This document shows positions 1 through 8,252 of a stretch of DNA of 64,000 nucleotides, piece after piece. This DNA is from Mucilaginibacter_A sp041088075 (GTDB lineage Bacteria > Bacteroidota > Bacteroidia > Sphingobacteriales > Sphingobacteriaceae). The notes beneath the pieces were generated by a model that was not told where the DNA came from, did not search any database, and saw only the letters and a program-made list of their open reading frames with translations. The position numbers and the translations under genes were made by a program. The DNA lies in NCBI RefSeq assembly GCF_041088075.1, contig NZ_JBGCVY010000065.1:40117-104116 (forward strand), in the 5' to 3' direction. Numbering within the stretch: position 1 is the first letter of the stretch; every line of letters starts with the position of its first letter.

Positions 1-58
1 TTATCGAACTTGTTTAAACTTTTATTATTCATTACATCGTTATGTACAGCTATTTATT

Positions 59-173
59 AAAGGACACACCCCTAACCCCTCTCGAGAGGGGAAATATGAC
101 GCCTACCTTTCTAACGTTTAGAAAGGCGACGTTTGCAGGTTCCCCTCTCGAGAGGGGCCAGGGGTGTGTCCTT
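59..173. repeat. CTCGAG-centred palindromic repeat, full copy 1
   Basis: A compound palindrome. The outer arms read AAGGACACACCCCT and, inverted, AGGGGTGTGTCCTT. Inside each arm lies a smaller palindrome CCCCTCTCGAGAGGGG, and the centre carries a third hairpin CTTTCTAA/TTAGAAAG. A near-identical copy lies at 39303-39412 and related copies flank the DUF559 gene at the other end of the window. The layout (arms, short hairpins, no coding capacity) is that of a REP/MITE-like element. It abuts the broken MOSC gene that follows. Confidence 0.85.
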
Positions 174-180
174 CATTTTT

Positions 181-441
181 ATGCAGGTAAAAGAAGTATT
201 GCCCGAAATGCTGAGACGGAACTTGGTAATCCAAGGCATCAACTTGCTGGCCTTAAAAGATAAAACGTTTTGGGTAGGCGAAGTTTTGCTGGAATACACG
301 GGCGAATGCCATCCCTGTTCGCGGATGGAAGAAATTTTGGGCGAAGGCGGGTACAATGCCGTCCGTGGACATGGCGGGATTACGGCGCGGATATTGAACG
401 GCGGGACGATAAATCTGGGCGATGTGCTTAAAGTAGCATGA
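181..441 (+). pseudogene. MOSC-domain protein, C-terminal half only
   Basis: The 86 residues after the ATG at 181 match the C-terminal part of the MOSC fold (molybdenum-cofactor sulfurase C-terminal domain): LRRNLVIQGINLLALKDKTF, then GECHPCSRMEE with the family cysteines (residues 43 and 46), then RGHGGITARIL and GGTINLGD. Intact MOSC proteins are about 150 residues or more, and the N-terminal half is missing. The open frame runs upstream only into the palindromic repeat (TTG at 133) and then meets a stop; none of the three plus-strand frames in 1-60 looks like MOSC sequence. The repeat insertion, or a deletion at it, therefore probably destroyed the gene. Residues 3-6 (VKEV) are encoded by a copy of the dispersed word at 186-199. 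An expressed short domain cannot be excluded. Confidence 0.7.
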
Positions 442-562
442 AATCCAACAGCTTAGGTTGGAATAAATTTACATTCTGCTATTGCAACAATTGCGTTACC
501 AGTGTTTAATCAGTAACATTATGTTCAAATTTGTGTTTCGATAACAGTAGCCATAATTGCTG

Positions 563-946
563 ATGCACCCTTTGAAAGCTGTAAAAATATTAATTTTCAT
601 CCTTGCGCTTTTGCTCGTTGCAAAACCGTTGGTTGCATTTAATATGTACAAAAGGGTTTTAAATACAGAGAATCAGCCCAACCGTTTTTTGTTATCCAGG
701 CTGATCAGAAAAAGAAAAGAAGGGGAATATACGGAAGATGTTGTGGCAGAAATAAGTTCTGTTGAGCAAAAATTTGCCGCTCCTGTTTTTAAACTGTTAC
801 TGCGTTATGCTTCTTTTATCGCCCTTTTTTTGGGTTTCGGGTTTTGGGCTTCCGTCCGCAAAACCACCTTTGGGTTAAAAAATACCTTTTTTAAGATTGT
901 TCCCGCAGACTGGCATTTTTTGCTGGTTGGCAAACTAAGCATTTGA
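563..946 (+). CDS. small membrane protein of unknown function
   Basis: I do not recognise this 127-residue protein. It has an N-terminal hydrophobic segment (residues about 6-26), a basic central stretch (RLIRKRKEGEY) and a second hydrophobic segment (about 76-97), so it is probably an inner-membrane protein with two spans. I chose the ATG at 563; a TTG at 557 is also in frame. It lies about 110 bases before the efflux operon on the same strand, which allows but does not prove co-transcription. It could be a remnant. Confidence 0.5.
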   Translation: MHPLKAVKILIFILALLLVAKPLVAFNMYKRVLNTENQPNRFLLSRLIRKRKEGEYTEDVVAEISSVEQKFAAPVFKLLLRYASFIALFLGFGFWASVRKTTFGLKNTFFKIVPADWHFLLVGKLSI

Positions 947-1054
947 TTTTTCTGAAAAATTTCAGCCTAAACCTCTCCGGCTGTTTTTGAATTGGGCAAG
1001 CCGTTCCGCTTGCACCAGCCCTCGTTATTTTTTCAGAAAATTTAACAACAACTT

Positions 1055-2446
1055 ATGCTTAGCCTTAAAAAGGCCGGTTTACTGTTCCTGTTTTTTTTAA
1101 TTAAAAATCAGCTTTACGCACAGCAACAACCGGCACAAATCAACCTAAATACTTTGCTCAACCGCATCAACCAAAATGCGCCTTCGTTAATAACAGATTC
1201 TGCTGCCATCAAAACCCGCCAGGCAGAAGCAAAGGAAACGCGGTATAACTGGCTGCCCAACCTTAGGTTAAATTACCAGGCGGATATCGGCACAAATAAC
1301 AATACGGCCGGTGGTTATTTTGGCTTCGGCATTATCCCGTCCAATTCTGGCGGCAGGCGCGCTACCAGCAATACAGATGCAGCTTTAACCAATCTGGGCA
1401 TTGCTTCTTTTGATTGGGAAATTTACAATTTTGGCGCTTACGGTGCCCAAAATAAAGTGGCGGCCTCCGAAGTCAATACCGAGCAAAACTTGTTCCTTCG
1501 TTCCAAATTTCAGTTGCAGGGTTACGCCATCAGTAATTATTTGGAACTGCTGCGCCTGCAAGGCTTGCTTTTGATCCAGCAGAAAAACATTCAACGGAAC
1601 GAAGAGATCCGGCGTTCTATTTTGTCGCTTGCCCGTAGCGGCGTTCGGGCCGGCGTAGATACTTCTATTGCAACGGCAGAACTTTCTAAAGCACGGTTAA
1701 ATTATATCGAACTGGCCAACCAATCCAAACAGGTGCAGTTGCAGCTTGCCGCCATCAGCGGTATCCCTGCCGTGCAAATGGTTGCCGATACCAATGCAAT
1801 CCCTCAGTTGATCTCTTCTGCGCCTGTTGCGGCTTTGCCGGGGGCAGATACGGTAAACCATCCGCTTATCAACTATTACCAATCACTTTACGAAACCAGT
1901 CGGCAACGAGAATTATTAGTTAAAAAAAGCTATAACCCTAAAATATTATTGGAAGGCGCCGCTTGGGGGCGCGGTGCAAGTGTTGACAACAGCGATCATT
2001 TTAACGCTCTTTCTGATGGTTGGGGCTTTCAGCGGAGCAATTATCTGGTTGGTGTAGGCATCAGCTATAATGTTTTTGACCTGAAAAGAAGGCAGCTTCG
2101 GCTTGGGGTTCAAAAAGCAGAAACCAACTATTCTTTAAAAACCTTGCAGGAACAGCAAAATGCTTTGGTGTTAAGTTCGGGCCAGGCCAATGCAGAATTG
2201 TTTACCGCACAAGAAAGGCTTCGCGAAATACCCATTCAGTTGCAGGCAGCCGAAGCGGCTTACCGGCGTAATTTTTCACTCTATAAAAATGGCCTTACCA
2301 ATATTGTAGAACTGGATGCCGCATTAAATATCCTTTTTCGTGCCGAAACGGATTATACCAATGCCCAAAATGCCTACTGCCGGGCCTTGTTCCAAAAATC
2401 CCTCGCCCAAAACCAAGTTGGTTCATTACTTAACCTATTAAAATAA
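1055..2446 (+). CDS. TolC-family outer-membrane efflux protein
   Basis: This 463-residue protein is the outer-membrane channel of the tripartite efflux pump encoded here. It starts with a signal peptide (hydrophobic LLFLFFLIKN, probable cleavage at LYA-Q near residue 23). Two long helical OEP repeats follow, rich in Gln, Ala, Glu and Leu. The second ends with a typical pattern (RRNFSLYKNGLTNIVELDA, then TDYTNAQNAYCRALFQKSLA). The permease gene starts 7 bases after its stop, so the genes form one operon in the order channel, permease, adaptor. Length and composition fit the family. The exported substrate cannot be told from this gene. Confidence 0.9.
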   Translation: MLSLKKAGLLFLFFLIKNQLYAQQQPAQINLNTLLNRINQNAPSLITDSAAIKTRQAEAKETRYNWLPNLRLNYQADIGTNNNTAGGYFGFGIIPSNSGGRRATSNTDAALTNLGIASFDWEIYNFGAYGAQNKVAASEVNTEQNLFLRSKFQLQGYAISNYLELLRLQGLLLIQQKNIQRNEEIRRSILSLARSGVRAGVDTSIATAELSKARLNYIELANQSKQVQLQLAAISGIPAVQMVADTNAIPQLISSAPVAALPGADTVNHPLINYYQSLYETSRQRELLVKKSYNPKILLEGAAWGRGASVDNSDHFNALSDGWGFQRSNYLVGVGISYNVFDLKRRQLRLGVQKAETNYSLKTLQEQQNALVLSSGQANAELFTAQERLREIPIQLQAAEAAYRRNFSLYKNGLTNIVELDAALNILFRAETDYTNAQNAYCRALFQKSLAQNQVGSLLNLLK

Positions 2447-2453
2447 CAAGCAT

Positions 2454-5400
2454 ATGTCAATGGTTACCTCCGCACTCAAAAGGCCGATCACCACGATGGT
2501 CATCACCATGAGTCTTTTAATTTTTGCAGTGCTTGCCGCAATAAAAATCCCGATTGATATTTTCCCGCAGCTAAACCTGCCTACCATTTATGTGATTGAA
2601 TCTTACGGCGGCATGTCGCCGCAGCAAATGGAAGGTTTTTTCTCCACCGGTTTGCAAAACCAGTTTTTGTACATCAACGGGATCAAAAACATCACCAGTA
2701 AAAATATACAAGGCTTAACCATGATTAAACTGGAGTTTTACGAAAGCACCAACATGGCCGAAGCTTCAGCGCAGGTAGCTTTGCAGGTAAACCGGGCAAC
2801 CAGCTTTTTTCCGCCAGGTGCTTTGCCGCCGCAGGTTATCCGTTTTGATGCCTCTTCTTTGCCGGTTGGGCAGTTGGTTTTTTCGAGCCCTTCCCGCAGT
2901 TTAAAAGATATTTACGATCTGGCTGCCACGCGCATCCGGCCAATGTTTTCTACCATTCCCGGCCTTTCTGCACCTCCGCCGTTTGGCGCCAACGCACGAA
3001 CGATCACCATCAATGTTGATCCTGATAAATTGCGCAGTTATAATTTAACACCGGACGAAGTGGTGGATGCCCTTTCAAAGTTTAATACCATGTCGCCTTC
3101 AGGAAACCTTAGGTTGGATAATACCATTTACTTGACGACCATGAACTCGCTGATTAAGAATTCGGAAAACTTTGGCAACATCCCTGTTAAAACACAAAAC
3201 GGCGTACCTATTTTTGTAAAAGATGTGGCGCGGGTAGCAGATGCAGCAGACATCACGGTGGATTATGCTTTGATCAATGGCAAGCGGTCCGTCTATATTC
3301 CGGTGGTAAAAACAGCAGATGCTTCTACCTGGACGGTGGTACAAAACCTGAAAAGCAAGCTGCCCGAAATGCAGTCTTTGCTGCCGGATGATGTCAAATT
3401 GTCCTACGAATTTGACCAATCCATATTTGTGGTGAATGCCGTAAAAAGCTTAATGACCGAAGGCGGGCTGGGTGCTTTGCTAACCGGCTTGATGGTTTTG
3501 CTTTTTCTGCGCGATTGGCGAAGCAGTTTAATTGTGGTGATCACAATCCCGGTTTCTATACTGATCGGTGTATTGTTACTGAGCCTTTTCGGGCAAACCA
3601 TCAATATCATGACTTTAAGCGGATTAGCTTTAGCTATTGGTATTTTGGTTGACCAGGCGACGGTAACGATTGAAAATATCCATCAGCATTTAGAAATGGG
3701 CAAATCCAAGCGGTTGGCAATTTATGATGCCTGCGAAGAAATCGCCTTTCCGTTGTTGCTGATCCTGCTTTGTATCCTTGCTGTTTTTGCACCCTCTTTT
3801 TTAATGAACGGCATCCCAAAAGCAATGTTCCTGCCGCTTTCGATGTCCATCGGATTGACCATGATCGTTTCTTATGTATTGGCACAAACTGTTGTTCCGA
3901 TTTTAAGTAACTGGCTGATTAAAGCAGACCGTTACCAGCATGGGCAACACGGACATATTCATGCACATGCTGGTGAAGCATTAGACCGCCGCGAAGAGAT
4001 CCAGGTGAACGATCATCGTTCTGCCGAAATAAATGAGCCGGGAGAAAATGATTTTTTTGAAAAGATAAAAGGAAAGTTTACCAATATCCTTGCCCACTGG
4101 ATGCCGAACAAACGGCTGATTGTGCCTTTTTACCTGGTAACTGTCGTGCTGCTGGCGGGCCTGTGCTTCTTTTACATAGGAAAAGATATGATGCCGAAAA
4201 TAAACAACGGACAGTTCCAAATGCGCATTAAAGAACCGGAAGGCACACGGTTGGAACGAACGGAGGACAAGTTTAAACAGGTATTACAGATCATCAACAA
4301 AACGGTAAACAACCATGTGGAGATTACTTCCGGTTATATCGGGTTGATCCCAAGCAGTTATGGCAGCAGCAACCTGTACATTTTCAATACAGGTACGCAC
4401 GAAGCCGTTTTGCAGGTAAACCTCGACGAAAAGTACAAGGTGAACATGGATGAGCTGAAGGATGCATTGCGCAAAAATATCGCGCATGAACTGCCCGAAC
4501 TGCAGATCACTTTTGAGCCGATTGACATGACGGAAAAGATCATGAGCCAGGGAGCATCAACACCAATTGAAGTGCAGGTTGCCGGAAAAGACATGGCGCA
4601 AATTGAAGGTTACGCCAATAAAGTGGTCGGTCAGCTTAAAAAAATCAATTACCTGCGGGACGTGCAGATTGTGCAGCCATTAAAATTTCCGGTCATCGCC
4701 ATTACACTTGACCGATTAAAAGCGGCACAATTGGGCTTGAATGTTAAAGATATTGCCCGGTCGGTTACAGCCAGTACTTCTTCCAGCCGTTTTACCGAGA
4801 AGAATTTGTGGCTGGATGAAAAAGGCGCTTACACTTATCAGGTTCAGGTACAAGTGCCGGAGTATGTGATGAACACGATGGATCAGTTGAAAGAAATCCC
4901 ATTGGTTAAAGGGCAAAGCAGCCCGATCCTGGGCGATATTGCCACTTTTAAAACCACCTATGTTCCGGGCGAATACGACCGCAGTGGGCCGCGCCGTTTT
5001 CTTACCGTCAGTGCCAATATCTATAAAAAAGATTTGGCCACAGCCACATCTGATGTTAAAAAAGCCGTAGCATCATTAGGCACGCCGCCCAAAGGTTTGT
5101 TAGCTACGATCGGCGGCATGTCTGGCTTGCTGGTTGATACTTTGTCCAGTTTGCAAAACGGATTGCTGTTTGCCATCCTGGTTATTTTCCTGTTGCTGGC
5201 AGCCAATTACCAATCGTTCAAAGTTTCTTTAACGGTGCTTTCTACAGTTCCCGCTGTGGTATTGGGTTCTTTGCTGATGTTGCTGATTACCGGCTCCACA
5301 CTCAACCTGCAATCTTATATGGGCATGATCATGTCGGTTGGTGTATCGGTTGCCAATGCCATCCTGATCGTAACCAACGCCGAAAACCTGCGATTGGAAT

Positions 5401-5717
5401 ACCGCGATGCCACCAAAGCTGCCATCACGAGTGCTTCCATCCGTTTGCGGCCAATATTGATGACGAGCTTGGCCATGATTGCAGGGATGATCCCGATGGC
5501 TTCCGGAATGGGGGAAGCAGGCGAACAATCAGCACCGCTCGGCCGCGCTGTAATCGGCGGTTTATTCGCTTCAACACTGGCGGCTTTATTTATCCTGCCG
5601 CAAGTATTTGCCTGGGTACAAAACAAAACTACTTACGATTCGCCTGCCTTGATGCCTGAAAATGAAACCGAATCAGAAACAAAAGCTCAAATTAAACCCG
5701 AACCAATTAACGCATAA
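2454..5717 (+). CDS. RND-family efflux permease with a His-rich insert
   Basis: The inner-membrane proton-driven pump of the tripartite system, 1087 residues with the usual twelve-helix RND plan: TM1 near residues 12-32, a first periplasmic loop, TM2-6 around 330-490, TM7 near 555, a second loop, and TM8-12 around 890-1050. The TM4 proton-relay segment reads GILVDQATVTIEN, with one acidic residue (Asp400) where AcrB-type drug pumps have two; a single acid is more typical of heavy-metal RND pumps. Between TM6 and TM7 there is a His-rich stretch at about residues 495-507 (QHGQHGHIHAHAG) facing the cytoplasm, a plausible metal-binding loop. The C-terminal tail is acidic. A role in metal or cation export is an inference; drug or solvent export remains possible. 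Confidence 0.9.
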   Translation: MSMVTSALKRPITTMVITMSLLIFAVLAAIKIPIDIFPQLNLPTIYVIESYGGMSPQQMEGFFSTGLQNQFLYINGIKNITSKNIQGLTMIKLEFYESTNMAEASAQVALQVNRATSFFPPGALPPQVIRFDASSLPVGQLVFSSPSRSLKDIYDLAATRIRPMFSTIPGLSAPPPFGANARTITINVDPDKLRSYNLTPDEVVDALSKFNTMSPSGNLRLDNTIYLTTMNSLIKNSENFGNIPVKTQNGVPIFVKDVARVADAADITVDYALINGKRSVYIPVVKTADASTWTVVQNLKSKLPEMQSLLPDDVKLSYEFDQSIFVVNAVKSLMTEGGLGALLTGLMVLLFLRDWRSSLIVVITIPVSILIGVLLLSLFGQTINIMTLSGLALAIGILVDQATVTIENIHQHLEMGKSKRLAIYDACEEIAFPLLLILLCILAVFAPSFLMNGIPKAMFLPLSMSIGLTMIVSYVLAQTVVPILSNWLIKADRYQHGQHGHIHAHAGEALDRREEIQVNDHRSAEINEPGENDFFEKIKGKFTNILAHWMPNKRLIVPFYLVTVVLLAGLCFFYIGKDMMPKINNGQFQMRIKEPEGTRLERTEDKFKQVLQIINKTVNNHVEITSGYIGLIPSSYGSSNLYIFNTGTHEAVLQVNLDEKYKVNMDELKDALRKNIAHELPELQITFEPIDMTEKIMSQGASTPIEVQVAGKDMAQIEGYANKVVGQLKKINYLRDVQIVQPLKFPVIAITLDRLKAAQLGLNVKDIARSVTASTSSSRFTEKNLWLDEKGAYTYQVQVQVPEYVMNTMDQLKEIPLVKGQSSPILGDIATFKTTYVPGEYDRSGPRRFLTVSANIYKKDLATATSDVKKAVASLGTPPKGLLATIGGMSGLLVDTLSSLQNGLLFAILVIFLLLAANYQSFKVSLTVLSTVPAVVLGSLLMLLITGSTLNLQSYMGMIMSVGVSVANAILIVTNAENLRLEYRDATKAAITSASIRLRPILMTSLAMIAGMIPMASGMGEAGEQSAPLGRAVIGGLFASTLAALFILPQVFAWVQNKTTYDSPALMPENETESETKAQIKPEPINA

Positions 5718-5722
5718 CCACC

Positions 5723-6808
5723 ATGAACTATAAAACCATTTTACCGGCAGCTATTTGCTGTTTGTTATATGCCTGCTCGGGCAACCAAAAACCGGTTGAT
5801 TTAACGGCCGATGTAAAAAGTAAATCAGCAGGACAGCACGAATTGGCTACTGTGGCCGAAAAATCATTGTCATCATCGGCCCGTTTGCCAGGCCAGTTAA
5901 AACCTTTTAACGAAGTGAATTTGTTTCCGAAAGTGAACGGCTTTGTTAAACAGGTTTATGTTGACCGCGGTTCGATGGTAAAAAAAGGACAGTTGCTGGT
6001 TACTTTGGAAGCACCGGAAATGCAGTCACAAGTACAATCGGCCAATTCGCGTTTTTTGCAAGCGCAGGAAACGGCCACAGCCAGTAAAGAAAAATATCAG
6101 CGGCTAAAAGAAGCATCGCTGGAACCCGGCTCTGTTTCGCCGCTTGATTTGGACAATGCTTTGTCGCGGATGAAGGCCGATGCAGCGATTGCTAATTCCG
6201 AACGTTCCAACGTGGCTTCTGTCCGTACCATGTTGGGCTACCTTAATATTTATGCGCCTTTTGATGGGATGATCGTGCAACGTAACATCTCGCCCGGTGC
6301 GTTGGTTGCCCCTGGTAAATCAACCGACCAGCCCATGCTGATTTTACAGGATACCCGAAAGTTGCGTTTGCAGGTGGACATTCCCGAAGATTATGTAGAT
6401 AAGGTTGATTTAAAAAATCCGGTGCAATTTACCTTTAACGCCATGCCTGGCCAGCCTTTCAAAGCTAAAATCAGCCGTTCGGCCAACGCATTGGGCAGTA
6501 TGCGCCAGGAAGCGATTGAAATAGATGTCATCAACACAAACGGGCAGCTAAAACCGGGCATGTATGCAGAAGTGCAAATCCCGATGCTTTCCGGCTCTAA
6601 ATCTTTGCTGGTCCCGAGCAGTGCCATCGTCCGTTCTACCGAGCGTAAATACGTTGTGGCCGTTCGTAACGGAAAAGCAGCTTTGGTTGATGTAAAAGAA
6701 GGTTTGGCCAGCCACGATTCTACTGAAGTTTTTGGTAGCCTGAAAGCCAACGAAAAAATTGTATTGCTGGGAACGGATGAAATCAAAGAAGGCGATGTTT
6801 TAAGGTAA
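5723..6808 (+). CDS. RND efflux periplasmic adaptor lipoprotein (HlyD/MFP family)
   Basis: This 361-residue membrane-fusion protein links the permease to the outer-membrane channel. The N-terminus is a lipoprotein signal with the lipobox LLYAC (Cys18). A barrel-sandwich half follows (FPKVNGFVKQVYVDRGSMVKKG), then a short alpha-hairpin (about 90-145) and the second lipoyl half (APFDGMIVQRNISPGALVAPG), then the beta-barrel and the membrane-proximal domain ending near KEGDVLR. The gene starts 5 bases after the permease stop, so it is the last gene of the operon. A compound repeat with a long stem lies directly downstream and may serve as terminator. Confidence 0.92.
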   Translation: MNYKTILPAAICCLLYACSGNQKPVDLTADVKSKSAGQHELATVAEKSLSSSARLPGQLKPFNEVNLFPKVNGFVKQVYVDRGSMVKKGQLLVTLEAPEMQSQVQSANSRFLQAQETATASKEKYQRLKEASLEPGSVSPLDLDNALSRMKADAAIANSERSNVASVRTMLGYLNIYAPFDGMIVQRNISPGALVAPGKSTDQPMLILQDTRKLRLQVDIPEDYVDKVDLKNPVQFTFNAMPGQPFKAKISRSANALGSMRQEAIEIDVINTNGQLKPGMYAEVQIPMLSGSKSLLVPSSAIVRSTERKYVVAVRNGKAALVDVKEGLASHDSTEVFGSLKANEKIVLLGTDEIKEGDVLR

Positions 6809-6814
6809 TCAATT

Positions 6815-6976
6815 AAAGCCTTGCCTCAATTTCGTCCGGTTATTTCTGATGCTTCTTTTACCACCTAAAAATTGGTGCTTTTTTTAAACCTCGTATCAAT
6901 GGGGTAAATACAGGCACCAATTTTTAGTGGATAAAAGAAGCATGATAGTTTTTTAAGATGGAATTTAAACAGGCTT
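6815..6976. repeat. compound inverted repeat carrying a pair of the dispersed word
   Basis: Left core ATGCTTCTTTTACC at 6849-6862 and right core GGATAAAAGAAGCAT at 6929-6943 face outward. The inner arms extend the stem with CTAAAAATTGGTGC against GCACCAATTTTTAG. The outer flanks are imperfect partners: AAGCCT near 6816 and AATTTAAACAGGCTT at 6962-6976. The transcript would fold into a stem of about 30 bp between the convergent adaptor and PepSY genes, suitable for bidirectional termination. Confidence 0.75.
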
Positions 6977-7000
6977 TGAAAATATAACCGGTATTATAGC

Positions 7001-8209
7001 TCAATTCACAACAACTTGGCCGGTGCTTCTTTTACCAGTCTTTTTTTTGATTCGGTTCAGCCACATTAGCACGCCGGTAACCGGGAAAACCAGTGACAGC
7101 AAACACACGATGAAACTGATAATTTTGGTTTTCAAGCCATAGATGGAACCGGTATGGATGGGTTTTACAAACGCCCGCGCACGTTGCCCGGCACTTTTAT
7201 CGGCAAACTTTTGTGTGCCGATCACTTTCCCCGAATATTGGTCAATAAAATAAGTATCGTTTGCTGTTTCTACGGCGGCTCCTTTTTGCAAAACATTTAA
7301 GGTATAAGTGCCGGCAGAATCGCGCGGCGGACGGATGGTGTACGATGCTGACTTGTCCAATTCTTCCTGCAAAGCCAAAATTTCGCCGATTGGCAGCGGT
7401 TTTATTCCTGCCTGAAAAACAGAAGTTGGCGGTTTTGGCTGCTCAGAAACAGGTTTAGAACCGGCAATGGCATACAGCAGTTTGTTTGCCCAGGAAAAAG
7501 TCATGATCAATCCCGTAAAAACAATCACCAGTAAAAAGGCAGAAGTGTAAAATCCGGTTACAATATGCAAGTCGTGGACCAGGCGTTTCCGGCTGCCGTC
7601 CCATTTGTAGCGCAGCCGCTGGCGCATGATTTTTTTGTTTTTCGGCCACCATAAAACCACGCCGGTTATCAAAATAAACAGAAAAAACAAGGTAGAAAAG
7701 GCGACTATTTTGTTGCCCACGCTGTCTTTTCCGGCCAGCAAAAAGCGGTGCAGCATTTCTACCGTAAAGAAAAACGACTGGCGGCGGTTCAACTGACCGG
7801 TAACCTGGCCGGTGTAAGGGTTTACAAAAACAGTCAGGTTTGGCCTTGCGCCTTCCTGTTTTTTTTCTTTTGCTTCCGTGTTTTTGGGCCGATGTTCCTG
7901 ACTTTTTCTTTGTTCTTCGCTTTTGCCTTTTTCCGGAACGATCAATCCAACTTCAACCGTTCTTTCGGCATCGACATAAACTTTTACGCTGCCTAATTTG
8001 GCTTTTGATACTGTTTTTATCGCACTAAAAATCAATTGTTCCGTGGGCAGGCGTTGCTTTTGCGGCTCCGCAAAATAACGTTCGTGGTGCAGGGCGTGTT
8101 CTGTTTCATCTTCAAAAACCAGCATCGTACCAGTTAAACACGAACAAAAAATGATGATACCTGCGGCCAGACTGAGGTAAAGATGAATGCTGCGGAAGAC
8201 GGTTTTCAT
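7001..8209 (-). CDS. PepSY-associated transmembrane protein, siderophore-linked
   Basis: 402 residues with the PepSY_TM plan: an N-terminal transmembrane segment (about 10-33), a long periplasmic part with a charged region (residues 92-120, rich in Lys and Glu), the motif MLHRFLLAGKDSVGNK followed by a second span (FLFILITGVVLWW), a third span near 215-235 and a C-terminal span. In this group such proteins are often encoded next to siderophore receptors and are thought to help release or reduce iron. Here it lies 43 bases downstream of a siderophore-type receptor on the same strand, so they are probably co-transcribed. The dispersed word sits just before the ATG (8212-8225), and a variant encodes GKRS near the C-terminus (7023-7036). 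Confidence 0.85.
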   Translation of the reverse strand: MKTVFRSIHLYLSLAAGIIIFCSCLTGTMLVFEDETEHALHHERYFAEPQKQRLPTEQLIFSAIKTVSKAKLGSVKVYVDAERTVEVGLIVPEKGKSEEQRKSQEHRPKNTEAKEKKQEGARPNLTVFVNPYTGQVTGQLNRRQSFFFTVEMLHRFLLAGKDSVGNKIVAFSTLFFLFILITGVVLWWPKNKKIMRQRLRYKWDGSRKRLVHDLHIVTGFYTSAFLLVIVFTGLIMTFSWANKLLYAIAGSKPVSEQPKPPTSVFQAGIKPLPIGEILALQEELDKSASYTIRPPRDSAGTYTLNVLQKGAAVETANDTYFIDQYSGKVIGTQKFADKSAGQRARAFVKPIHTGSIYGLKTKIISFIVCLLSLVFPVTGVLMWLNRIKKKTGKRSTGQVVVN

Positions 8210-8211
8210 GG

Positions 8212-8240
8212 ATACTGTTTTTACCGGTATAAAATTGGTG
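8212..8240 (-). repeat. extended dispersed word (AC form) in the receptor-PepSY gap
   Basis: On the minus strand the spacer reads CACCAATTTTATACC followed by GGTAAAAACAGTAT, ending 2 bases before the PepSY ATG. It has the AC form of the core plus the full CACCAATTTTA extension, and the core A-tract forms a small dyad TTTTA-N6-TAAAA. It fills most of the 43-base spacer between two genes of one operon and overlaps the normal ribosome-binding position. Confidence 0.7.
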
Positions 8241-8252
8241 TGGTGTTGAAGA

